Assembly: GCA_946415785.1 (NCBI GenBank)
Contig: CAMKTV010000012.1
Span: 1 to 32,365, forward strand
Direction: 5' to 3'
Length of the DNA stretch: 32,365 bases
From: an uncultured Solobacterium sp.
GTDB lineage: Bacteria > Bacillota_I > Bacilli_A > Erysipelotrichales > Erysipelotrichaceae
In this document: positions 17,187 through 23,656 of the stretch, piece by piece
How positions within the stretch are numbered: position 1 is the stretch's first letter
Layout of the letters: every line of letters begins with the position of its first letter
The notes under the pieces: model-generated
Databases searched by the model: none
Told to the model about the DNA's origin: nothing
The model's input: the letters and a program-made list of their open reading frames with translations, nothing else
Position numbers and translations under genes: made by a program

Positions 17187-17519
17187 ATGGTGCGTATAAA
17201 TCATAGATATGCTGATATGATTACAAAAGAAACGATATCTGCCAATGATTTAGAAAGAATTACTATTAAAAATAAATTAAAAGGTAAACAAAAAAAGATT
17301 TACGAGCTTATCGCAAGAAACCCTGGACTAACCAAAAGTGAATTGCGCCAACTGTCGAACATAGATGAACAAGAGTTTAAAAACGCTTCGGATGCTCTTA
17401 AAGCAAAAAGCCTTGTTTATTCTGAAGGAAGTGGCAACAAAAATCAACAGTGTTTTACAAAAAATCCGCAAAAAACTACTAAAGCTATGTTAAATTGCTC
17501 ACATATAAGGATACATTGA
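17187..17519 (+). CDS. winged-helix-like fragment, unknown protein
   Basis: A 110-aa ORF. Residues about 30-85 (KGKQKKIYELIARNPGLTKSEL...) read as a winged-helix DNA-binding domain like those at the C-terminus of larger proteins. The final 20 residues look non-conserved. No ribosome site precedes ATG 17187; the in-frame ATG at 17217 is an alternative. TATAAA at 17195 with a TTTAGC 17 bases upstream could be a promoter for that later start. Sitting beside the ORF6N remnant and the direct repeat, it may be the surviving end of a disrupted gene. I cannot name its function. Confidence 0.4.
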   Translation: MVRINHRYADMITKETISANDLERITIKNKLKGKQKKIYELIARNPGLTKSELRQLSNIDEQEFKNASDALKAKSLVYSEGSGNKNQQCFTKNPQKTTKAMLNCSHIRIH

Positions 17520-17628
17520 GTTAATCTGTAAATGGTATATAGAACTAACACTTTAATATGTGAGGGAGACATTTTGGTGACTTATATGGTTTTAGTTGAT
17601 AAATGATATATACATTAAGATAAAATGG

Positions 17629-17655
17629 TTTGAGGTTCCAATTTGGAACCTCAAA
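17629..17655. repeat. 27-bp perfect palindrome
   Basis: TTTGAGGTTCCAA, a central T, and the exact inverse TTGGAACCTCAAA. It sits precisely where recognisable ORF6N homology begins. It could be an operator, a junction sequence, or a chance product of the codons for LRFQFGTS. Confidence 0.6.
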
Positions 17656-17785
17656 TGAAGAACAAGTTGGTCGTGGTGGTAGAAGATACTATCCGTATGT
17701 CTATACTGAGCAAGGAAACAGCATGCTTGCCAGCGTACTTCACAGCAAGGTGGGAACGGCTCATTCCCAATCGCAATTTGAAGTT
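17630..17785 (+). pseudogene. ORF6N (KilA-N-like) domain protein remnant
   Basis: LRFQFGTSN..GRGGRRYYPYVYTEQGNSMLASVLHS matches the middle of ORF6N proteins, phage-related regulators in which a GGRRYLPYVFTEQG block is the hallmark. The N-terminal half of the domain and everything after the VLHS segment are missing, and no start codon or ribosome site fits. The frame then runs into the glycosidase terminator. The 17,520-17,628 spacer before it holds no other readable gene. This points to a past phage or mobile-element insertion here. Confidence 0.7.
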
Positions 17786-17787
17786 AA

Positions 17788-17816
17788 AAACAGGATTCAT
17801 TTTACGAATCCTGTTT
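17788..17816 (-). terminator. terminator of glycan operon
   Basis: AAACAGGATTC and GAATCCTGTTT form a perfect 11-bp stem with a seven-base loop. On the minus strand the T run extends to TTTTT. It lies seven bases past the stop of the 659-aa gene. Confidence 0.88.
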
Positions 17817-17822
17817 GTGTAA

Positions 17823-19802
17823 TTATTTTATCTTTCCTTCAATTTCTTCTAATCCTTCATTGAAGAAATTAGTGTCTTTATAATGTCTTATGTTTTCAAG
17901 TCTAAATGCACATGGCCATGCTGGTAACCATTGTGATGGCATAAATTGTGGAACTGATCTTCTTGACCATCTAGTATGGAAGATAGCTTCATCTTGAGAT
18001 CCTGTTGGTCTTAATCGATTATTGATATAAAGTGTTCCATCTGATATACACTGACATGCATTACACCAGAACGCTTTAGCTCTTTCTAACCATTGTTTGT
18101 TATCTGTTAATTCATGAAGTCTAATGAAAGATAATACATCTCTTAGGGCATATTGGTCTAAGGCCTGATGAGGTGTTGAAACTGAAGTAGAGCCAAATGT
18201 ATCATAACCCATCTTACCTAAGACAGAATCTTTTGGATATTTGATTGTATATGTCATCATCCATGTACATAGATACCAGGCTATCTTTTCTGCTGCTTCA
18301 ATATATTTATCTTCTTTTAAGACATCATATAAAGCTAGAGCATCTCTTAATAATGGACTAGCTGATTCTTTATCAATTGAATAGGTATCTAGAGCACCAG
18401 CTGTTGTAAAGCCATCTTTTAATAATGCTGAATAATAGAAATTAAATGCTTTTATAGCACTATCTAGATATTTAGCATCTTTTGTTTTCTTGTAAGCTTC
18501 TATAATTGGAATTATTAAGAAACAGCCTACAGTACCATCTTTCGCTAATACTTCTCCTTCTTCAGTCCAGGACTTGGCGTAGCCACCTTCCTCATTTTGA
18601 TTATTTAAGGCAAAGTCACATACATCCAGTGCAGCTTCCTTATATTCAGGCTTATCTATATTTATTGATTTCAATAAATCATAGGCTTCAAAATACATTT
18701 CAGCAGCTGTACCAAGATTGCAGGCATCTACTGATAATTTAATCTTGCCATTTTCATCTCTTCTGAATTTTCTGCCACGATATGCCATATGTGATTCATA
18801 TTCTGCTTCTCCAAGTTTCCAAGGATCAGGGACATAATCTAGAGGATATTCTTTTTCTCTCCACCAGTGGTAATCAATTCTGCTTGCCAGCATGCCTTTT
18901 GGAAGTTTTCCAAACTGAAGCCAGGCATCGTGTATTTCAATGGCTGTTTTTAAATCATCTTCATTATGATTTATAATGTAGTTATAGATATAGGCATTGG
19001 CCATTGATGCACTTGTGCCAACCCAGCCAATTTCATATCGATGTGCTGTCTTATGATATGAAGTGTCTTCTTTAAACCATTGACTGCCCATTGTAAAGCC
19101 TATAAAGCCGTTCTGTTCTTTTTCTAGTAAGAAGCGACAGTAGGCAATAGATAGATCATATAATTTTTCTACATCATATTCAGGATATATTTCATGTCCA
19201 TAATATCTCCAGGCAAAATCTAATAGATCTTTATATCTATACTTTTCTCCATTTGAAGGTACTATTAGAAGAATTGCTTCAAAGGTATCTATTGGCTCCA
19301 TTTCTCCTTTAAAAGCTGGACCCCAGAAATGTCTTTGTAAAGTCTTAGGACCTTCTTCTTCTGGAAATAACAGGATATGTTTTTGTATGCCATCTTCTTT
19401 ATATAAACTACATGCACTGTTAGAATCTACATTGGCCATTAATGATAAAGATATTTCATCATTTTCTGAATATGTACAAGATGGAATAGTAGATCTATGC
19501 CATGCGTAAGTCCAAGGAACACCATTTTCATCTCTATCTCCTACATATTCTGGTACACTTCCCCAACCATTGCCATTATAGGAAATTGATGGAACCATGG
19601 TAAAAGTAGCTTCTTTTAATAATTCAGCTACCATTTTCATTTCTGTTACTTTTTGACTTGTTTTTCTTGTCCATCTATAGGCATATGTATCAATCTTAAT
19701 AAAAGTATCTTCATAATCTTTATTGCCTATAATTCTTACTACTTCTTTGTCATCTTTTAGAAAATAATAATCATTTTCTTTTTTAATCATTGATATTTCC
19801 AT
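17823..19802 (-). CDS. putative six-hairpin glycoside hydrolase
   Basis: A 659-aa cytoplasmic protein without signal peptide. The N-terminal ~200 residues look like a beta-rich domain; residues about 200-650 show repeated helical segments (LYDLSIAYCRFLL, ...AAEMYFEAYDLL, ...AALDVCDFALNN, ...AIKAFNFYYSALL) typical of an (alpha/alpha)6 barrel. I do not recognise a CAZy family, and likely catalytic acids cannot be assigned. It starts three bases after the GH43 stop with GTGGAG as ribosome site, so the two form one operon. The partner suggests that it trims an arabinose-, xylose- or galactose-containing oligosaccharide taken up from outside. A lyase or isomerase with the same barrel is possible. 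Confidence 0.6.
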   Translation of the reverse strand: MEISMIKKENDYYFLKDDKEVVRIIGNKDYEDTFIKIDTYAYRWTRKTSQKVTEMKMVAELLKEATFTMVPSISYNGNGWGSVPEYVGDRDENGVPWTYAWHRSTIPSCTYSENDEISLSLMANVDSNSACSLYKEDGIQKHILLFPEEEGPKTLQRHFWGPAFKGEMEPIDTFEAILLIVPSNGEKYRYKDLLDFAWRYYGHEIYPEYDVEKLYDLSIAYCRFLLEKEQNGFIGFTMGSQWFKEDTSYHKTAHRYEIGWVGTSASMANAYIYNYIINHNEDDLKTAIEIHDAWLQFGKLPKGMLASRIDYHWWREKEYPLDYVPDPWKLGEAEYESHMAYRGRKFRRDENGKIKLSVDACNLGTAAEMYFEAYDLLKSINIDKPEYKEAALDVCDFALNNQNEEGGYAKSWTEEGEVLAKDGTVGCFLIIPIIEAYKKTKDAKYLDSAIKAFNFYYSALLKDGFTTAGALDTYSIDKESASPLLRDALALYDVLKEDKYIEAAEKIAWYLCTWMMTYTIKYPKDSVLGKMGYDTFGSTSVSTPHQALDQYALRDVLSFIRLHELTDNKQWLERAKAFWCNACQCISDGTLYINNRLRPTGSQDEAIFHTRWSRRSVPQFMPSQWLPAWPCAFRLENIRHYKDTNFFNEGLEEIEGKIK

Positions 19803-19803
19803 A

Positions 19804-20703
19804 TTAAATCTCCACTATCATTTTTCCATCTTTGATTATTACATCAGCTATAACTGCTTTTCTATCTTGTGAAGGATGACTTTCATCTGTTTGAATATGA
19901 AAAGCCATTTTTAAATTATTATTGAAATCTCTAAAGAAACAGTTGTGTCCTGGTCCTGAAAAATCATTACCTATTGGTTTTGCCTTTACGATAGGATTAA
20001 TATCATCCTGTTTAATAAATGGTCCTAATGGATTATCTGCTTTGGCTAAACATATACAGTAATCATTAGAAGCATAGAAATTTGCGGAATATGTTAAATA
20101 ATATTCAGTATCTTCATAGATTATTGCTGGGCCTTCATTCCATCTGTATATGCCATGAGGCACGGTGTCATATGTTTTATCTGGTGTAGTAATTAAGACA
20201 GGTTCTCCAATTACATTTAATAAATCATCACTTAATCTGTAGGCATATATCTGTGATGTCTTATAGCCATCTTCTTTCAGATTAGTTGAACAGTCTCTTG
20301 AATAGAACAGATAATAATTGTTGCCTTCTTTTAAGACATGCCCATCAATTACGGCATAACCTAACTCAAACATTGGGCCCTTATAAACATCAATAAATGG
20401 TCCAGCTGGACTATCTGCTGTTGCTACTCCTATTCTTAATTCGTTATTTTCTTTTGATCTAGCAGAATAGTGCATGACATATTTGCCTTGATGTTTTACT
20501 ACTTCTGGTGCCCAGAATGATTTATAGGCCCAGGAATCAGATAAATCTAAGGCTGTGCCTAAAGACTTCCAATTAATCAAATCATCAGAAATACGAGCTT
20601 TAAATCCCTCTACATCAAAATCTGTACTATACATATAATAATGTTTTCCATCATTAAGTATAAAAGGATCTCCAATATTAATTACATTCGTTCTTATAAG
20701 CAT
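19804..20703 (-). CDS. glycoside hydrolase family 43 enzyme
   Basis: This 299-aa protein spans one five-bladed propeller with GH43 features: D12 in GDPFIL (general base), FWAPEV (63-68), D120 in IDGHVL (pKa modulator), E190 in WNEGPAI (general acid) and H253 in GPGHNCF. The family cleaves alpha-L-arabinofuranosides, beta-xylosides or related links with inversion; substrate specificity cannot be read. There is no signal peptide and no extra C-terminal domain, so it should act inside the cell on short oligosaccharides. It heads a two-gene operon with the six-hairpin protein. The ATG lies six bases after a perfect TATAAT and has no ribosome site, so its mRNA is probably leaderless while the second gene uses a normal site. 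Confidence 0.92.
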   Translation of the reverse strand: MLIRTNVINIGDPFILNDGKHYYMYSTDFDVEGFKARISDDLINWKSLGTALDLSDSWAYKSFWAPEVVKHQGKYVMHYSARSKENNELRIGVATADSPAGPFIDVYKGPMFELGYAVIDGHVLKEGNNYYLFYSRDCSTNLKEDGYKTSQIYAYRLSDDLLNVIGEPVLITTPDKTYDTVPHGIYRWNEGPAIIYEDTEYYLTYSANFYASNDYCICLAKADNPLGPFIKQDDINPIVKAKPIGNDFSGPGHNCFFRDFNNNLKMAFHIQTDESHPSQDRKAVIADVIIKDGKMIVEI

Positions 20704-20709
20704 ATAATC

Positions 20710-20715
20710 ATTATA
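20710..20715 (-). promoter_or_regulatory. -10 box for leaderless GH43 operon
   Basis: On the minus strand TATAAT, six bases (GATTAT), then ATG. No clear -35 hexamer at 17 bases; upstream DNA is A/T rich. Confidence 0.55.
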
Positions 20716-20749
20716 AAATAATTTGATTTATTATGCTTATGGGAATTTA

Positions 20750-21949
20750 TTAAACATTGATGTTTAAAAGCCAATCCGCAATATTTATTATTTTGATTCC
20801 TTCGTATTGATATATAGGATGGTTTGTTTTTGCTATTAAAATTTTTGGATATGCATCTTTAATTTTTAATAAAGGATTGACTTCTCTTTGAAAAGTTGAT
20901 TCATCTGTTATATTGTCTGAAACTTGAATATAATATTTTTCGCTTTCATGAATCGCAACAAAGTCTATCTCCTTTTCATACAATTTTCCGATATAAACTT
21001 CATATCCACGTCTTTTTAATTCTAAATAGACCATATTTTCATATACTCTTCCATAATCAAGATTTCTTGTGCCTAAAACCGCAAAGCGAATGCCGTGATC
21101 AGAAACAAAATACTTTTTATTGCTACTTAAATACTTCTTGCCTTTTAAATCATATCTAAAAGCAGAATATAGAATAAAGGATTTTTCAAGAAGCGAAATA
21201 TATTTAGTTACGGTTTTTTCGTTGATTGTACTATTATTTTTTTGTAATTCATCTGCAATATTGTGTGGTGAAGATAAATTTGAGATGTTATCTAGCATAA
21301 AGTCGCAAAGCAAAGTCAATTCCTTTTTGTTTCTTAACTTATACTTTTGAAATAAATCTCTTTCTAGAATTGTTCTATAAACTTCCCTAATATAGTCAAC
21401 CCTTCTCTTTTCGTCTTTATACTCGTATGATCCTGGCAAGCCGCCCATTTCAAAATAATCATCAAATTCTTTTTGAATATCTGTTTTTTCAAAGTATTCA
21501 TGATATTCACTAAATGAAAAAGGTAGTACTTCAATTTCCATTGTTCTTCCTGTAAATAGAGTTGCTAAATCGCTACTCATTAAAAAAGCATTTGAGCCAG
21601 CAACATATATATCGAACATGTTCTTTGCGTGTAAACTATTGATTGCTTTCTCAAATTTTTCACATAGTTGAACTTCATCAATGACTAAAATGTTACTTTT
21701 TGATTTTTTATGTTTCTTAATGCAATAATCGTGTAGCTTGTTGTAGTCCAATAATTGGTCAAAATCTAGCTGCTGTAAATCAATATAGATAAGATTAATA
21801 TTTTTGAAATTGTTTTCTAGGTATCCCATATATTGCTTTATCAAAACCGATTTACCACAACGACGAATACCAGTTATAACTTTTATATCTGAGGTTCCTT
21901 TGCATGATATTAGTTTATTTAAATAATCTTTTCTTTCTATTATTTTCAT
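20750..21949 (-). CDS. AAA ATPase with DUF4143 domain
   Basis: A 399-aa protein of the AAA_14/DUF4143 type. Walker A is GIRRCGKSVL (about 27-36), Walker B ILVIDEVQ (about 90-97), and a sensor-like strand follows (YVAGSNAFLMS). The C-terminal DUF4143 part (about 200-350) ends in a region that looks like a PD-(D/E)XK fold: ENMVYLELKRRGYEV, EIDFVA, YYIQVS. These ATPases are common, often sporadic between strains, and their function is unknown; roles in toxin-antitoxin-like or DNA-related systems are suggested. The start has AAGGAGA. It is a single-gene unit with its own promoter and a remarkable inverted repeat in the leader. Confidence 0.88.
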   Translation of the reverse strand: MKIIERKDYLNKLISCKGTSDIKVITGIRRCGKSVLIKQYMGYLENNFKNINLIYIDLQQLDFDQLLDYNKLHDYCIKKHKKSKSNILVIDEVQLCEKFEKAINSLHAKNMFDIYVAGSNAFLMSSDLATLFTGRTMEIEVLPFSFSEYHEYFEKTDIQKEFDDYFEMGGLPGSYEYKDEKRRVDYIREVYRTILERDLFQKYKLRNKKELTLLCDFMLDNISNLSSPHNIADELQKNNSTINEKTVTKYISLLEKSFILYSAFRYDLKGKKYLSSNKKYFVSDHGIRFAVLGTRNLDYGRVYENMVYLELKRRGYEVYIGKLYEKEIDFVAIHESEKYYIQVSDNITDESTFQREVNPLLKIKDAYPKILIAKTNHPIYQYEGIKIINIADWLLNINV

Positions 21950-21971
21950 GTTGTCTCCTTAATAATTGCTT

Positions 21972-22008
21972 ATTCCGGAAAAATAAAATAATTTAATATT
22001 TCCGGAAT
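21972..22008. promoter_or_regulatory. paired TTCCGGAA operator in ATPase leader
   Basis: ATTCCGGAAA (21972-21981) and its exact inverse TTTCCGGAAT (21999-22008) are 27 bases apart centre to centre. Each core TTCCGGAA is itself palindromic. The right copy overlaps the predicted transcript start and the left copy lies in the 5' leader, a layout fit for repression by a looping or cooperative dimer, or for an RNA hairpin. Confidence 0.6.
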
Positions 22009-22009
22009 T

Positions 22010-22038
22010 ATTATAACCTGTACATTTATATATCACAA
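22010..22038 (-). promoter_or_regulatory. promoter of AAA/DUF4143 gene
   Basis: On the minus strand TTGTGA, a 17-bp spacer and a perfect TATAAT. The transcript start falls at about 22003, inside the TTCCGGAA site, with a leader of about 55 bases to the ATG. Confidence 0.7.
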
Positions 22039-22050
22039 GTGACTGTCACT
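22038..22050. promoter_or_regulatory. AGTGACTGTCACT palindrome upstream of -35
   Basis: AGTGAC, T, GTCACT is a perfect 13-base palindrome abutting the -35 hexamer of the ATPase promoter. It is GC-richer than its surroundings and could be a second regulator site. Confidence 0.45.
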
Positions 22051-22051
22051 A

Positions 22052-22084
22052 GAGTGGCAAAAGCACAAAAGTTTTTTGCTTACA
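22052..22084 (-). terminator. weak terminator-like hairpin after lipid kinase
   Basis: AAGCACAAAA and TTTTTTGCTT pair with one mismatch around a very small loop just past the kinase stop. The stem is A/T rich, so the terminator call is weak. Confidence 0.3.
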
Positions 22085-22087
22085 CAA

Positions 22088-22972
22088 TTAAACAATTATC
22101 TTAACTGCTCTTTTTCTATTAGTTATATTAACAGATTTGTGACTGCCCCCATATTCGCCATCTAAGGTCCAAGGGACATCTTCTTCAAAATCAAAACGAA
22201 GTTTCTTTGTCTTAAAAGAAATTACCATATTAGTATTGATATTGTTACCTAATAGATAAGAAGTTATTTCATTAAATTCGCCCGCATTCTTTGGTTCCTT
22301 TACTAACATCACTTCTAATTGGCCATCATCTAGTTCTACTACTTTTTGGTCTAATTTATAGATGCCTCCTACCTGATAGGTGTTTGTAACCATGCCATAA
22401 ATGAACGAATCTTCAATAATCTGTTTGTCATATTCAATCTTAAGTTTATAGGCACTTATTTCAGTTAAACTCTTTAGACCTTCTAATAGATATGCAAAAT
22501 GTCCTAAGATATTTTTTGTATCCTGTGGTGTATCATAAGAAACTCTTGTGAAGGCACCAAAAGCGGCAATATATGTAAAATAACGATTATTTAATTTTCC
22601 TAAATCAAATTCTTTGATCTGACCATTAATGATATTCTCGGCTGCTTTTTCCATATTCTTAGGAATCTTTAGACTGGCGGCATAATCATTGGTTGAACCA
22701 GCAGGAATATAACCTAAAAGAATCTTTTCATTTAGGCCAGTAGCCATTAGACCATTTATTACTTCATTTAAGGTACCATCTCCTCCTGAACAGATAATCA
22801 AATCAAATTCTTGGGCATTTTTCTTTATATATTCGCTGGCTTCTTTTTGTTTTCTAGTAGGCAAAACAGTTAAATCATATTCTGCTTTAGCGAAAATATT
22901 TAAAATATTATAAAGATGACTCTTTATCTGCATCATTCCAGAGATAGGGTTGTAGATGAACAATGTTTTCAT
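22088..22972 (-). CDS. YegS/DagK-type lipid kinase
   Basis: This 294-aa protein of the diacylglycerol kinase catalytic family phosphorylates diacylglycerol or a related lipid. NPISG (8-12) is the nucleotide-binding start, GGDGTLNE (63-70) the catalytic-loop signature, and GYIPAGSTND (near 105) the following motif. The C-terminal beta-rich domain includes VPWTLDGEYG, where the metal-binding acids sit. Its length is normal. The gene is divergent from pduL: its -10 TATAAT lies exactly six bases before the ATG, without a ribosome site, so it appears leaderless. It is monocistronic, and no neighbour shares an obvious pathway. Confidence 0.92.
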   Translation of the reverse strand: MKTLFIYNPISGMMQIKSHLYNILNIFAKAEYDLTVLPTRKQKEASEYIKKNAQEFDLIICSGGDGTLNEVINGLMATGLNEKILLGYIPAGSTNDYAASLKIPKNMEKAAENIINGQIKEFDLGKLNNRYFTYIAAFGAFTRVSYDTPQDTKNILGHFAYLLEGLKSLTEISAYKLKIEYDKQIIEDSFIYGMVTNTYQVGGIYKLDQKVVELDDGQLEVMLVKEPKNAGEFNEITSYLLGNNINTNMVISFKTKKLRFDFEEDVPWTLDGEYGGSHKSVNITNRKRAVKIIV

Positions 22973-22978
22973 AAGATT

Positions 22979-22984
22979 ATTATA
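22979..22984 (-). promoter_or_regulatory. -10 box for leaderless lipid kinase
   Basis: On the minus strand TATAAT, six bases (AATCTT), then ATG. It is one base away from the opposite-strand TATAAT of pduL. Confidence 0.55.
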
Positions 22985-22985
22985 G

Positions 22986-22991
22986 TATAAT
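22986..22991 (+). promoter_or_regulatory. -10 box for pduL
   Basis: A perfect TATAAT leaves a leader of about 20 bases that carries AAAGGAG before ATG 23017. The -35 region is not obvious and lies in the start of the lipid-kinase gene. Confidence 0.5.
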
Positions 22992-23016
22992 TAAAACGTT
23001 AAAAAAGGAGTTAATT

Positions 23017-23586
23017 ATGACAAAGGTATTAGTAGAAACAAGTGCTAGACATGTTCATGTAACTGATGAACATTTAGAGATTTTATTTGGTAAGGGACAC
23101 AAACTTACAAACAAGAAAGATTTGAGTCAACCAGGTCAATTCGCATGTGAAGAAAAAGTAACTATCGTTGGTCCTAAAGGACAATTAAAAGCTTCAATTC
23201 TTGGACCTACAAGAAAAGCTACACAGGTTGAATTATCATTAACTGATGCTAGAACTGTAGGATTAGTAGCTGAGATTAGAGAATCTGGTGATATTGCAGG
23301 TAGTCAAGGATGTAAATTGGTAGGGCCAGAAGGTGAGGTAGAAATTAAAGAAGGTGTTATCGCTGCTAAAAGACATGTTCATTTAGATCCTGAAACTGCT
23401 AAAGAATTTGGTATTGAAAATGGCCAGATTATTTCTGTAAAAGTTGAATCAGAAGCAAGATCACTAATCTTTGGTGATGTTGTAGCGAGAGTATCAGAAA
23501 AATTTGCACCAGCTGTACATATTGATACTGATGAAGCTAATGCTGCTGGTTTAAAAGGTGCAGTTGAAGGTGAAATCATTAAATAA
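23017..23586 (+). CDS. pduL: PduL-type phosphate acyltransferase
   Basis: This 189-aa protein exchanges CoA for phosphate on acetyl- or propanoyl-CoA. Both PduL half-domains are present: the N-terminal SARHVHVT (H12, H14) and the second KRHVHLD (near 119-125) supply zinc ligands. It lacks the ~20-residue N-terminal microcompartment-targeting helix of the Pdu enzyme, and no shell genes are nearby. It is therefore probably a cytosolic housekeeping phosphotransacetylase feeding acetate kinase for ATP, as in fermenters without a classical Pta; that role is inference. It has a strong AAAGGAG site and a perfect downstream terminator, so it is monocistronic unless read-through feeds the ABC genes. 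Confidence 0.95.
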   Translation: MTKVLVETSARHVHVTDEHLEILFGKGHKLTNKKDLSQPGQFACEEKVTIVGPKGQLKASILGPTRKATQVELSLTDARTVGLVAEIRESGDIAGSQGCKLVGPEGEVEIKEGVIAAKRHVHLDPETAKEFGIENGQIISVKVESEARSLIFGDVVARVSEKFAPAVHIDTDEANAAGLKGAVEGEIIK

Positions 23587-23608
23587 TTTAATAGGACAAT
23601 TAAGATAC

Positions 23609-23636
23609 ATGGGCTATGCTTCATAGCCCATTTTTT
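23609..23636 (+). terminator. strong terminator after pduL
   Basis: ATGGGCTATG, loop CTT, CATAGCCCAT is a perfect 10-bp stem followed by six T. It ends only about 20 bases before the ABC transporter ATG. Confidence 0.92.
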
Positions 23637-23656
23637 AAAAATATTTAAGGAAAGAA

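Noticed and set aside
23017-23586. Bacterial microcompartment locus suggested by pduL
   Set aside because: No shell proteins or signature enzymes are nearby, and the protein lacks the N-terminal encapsulation helix.
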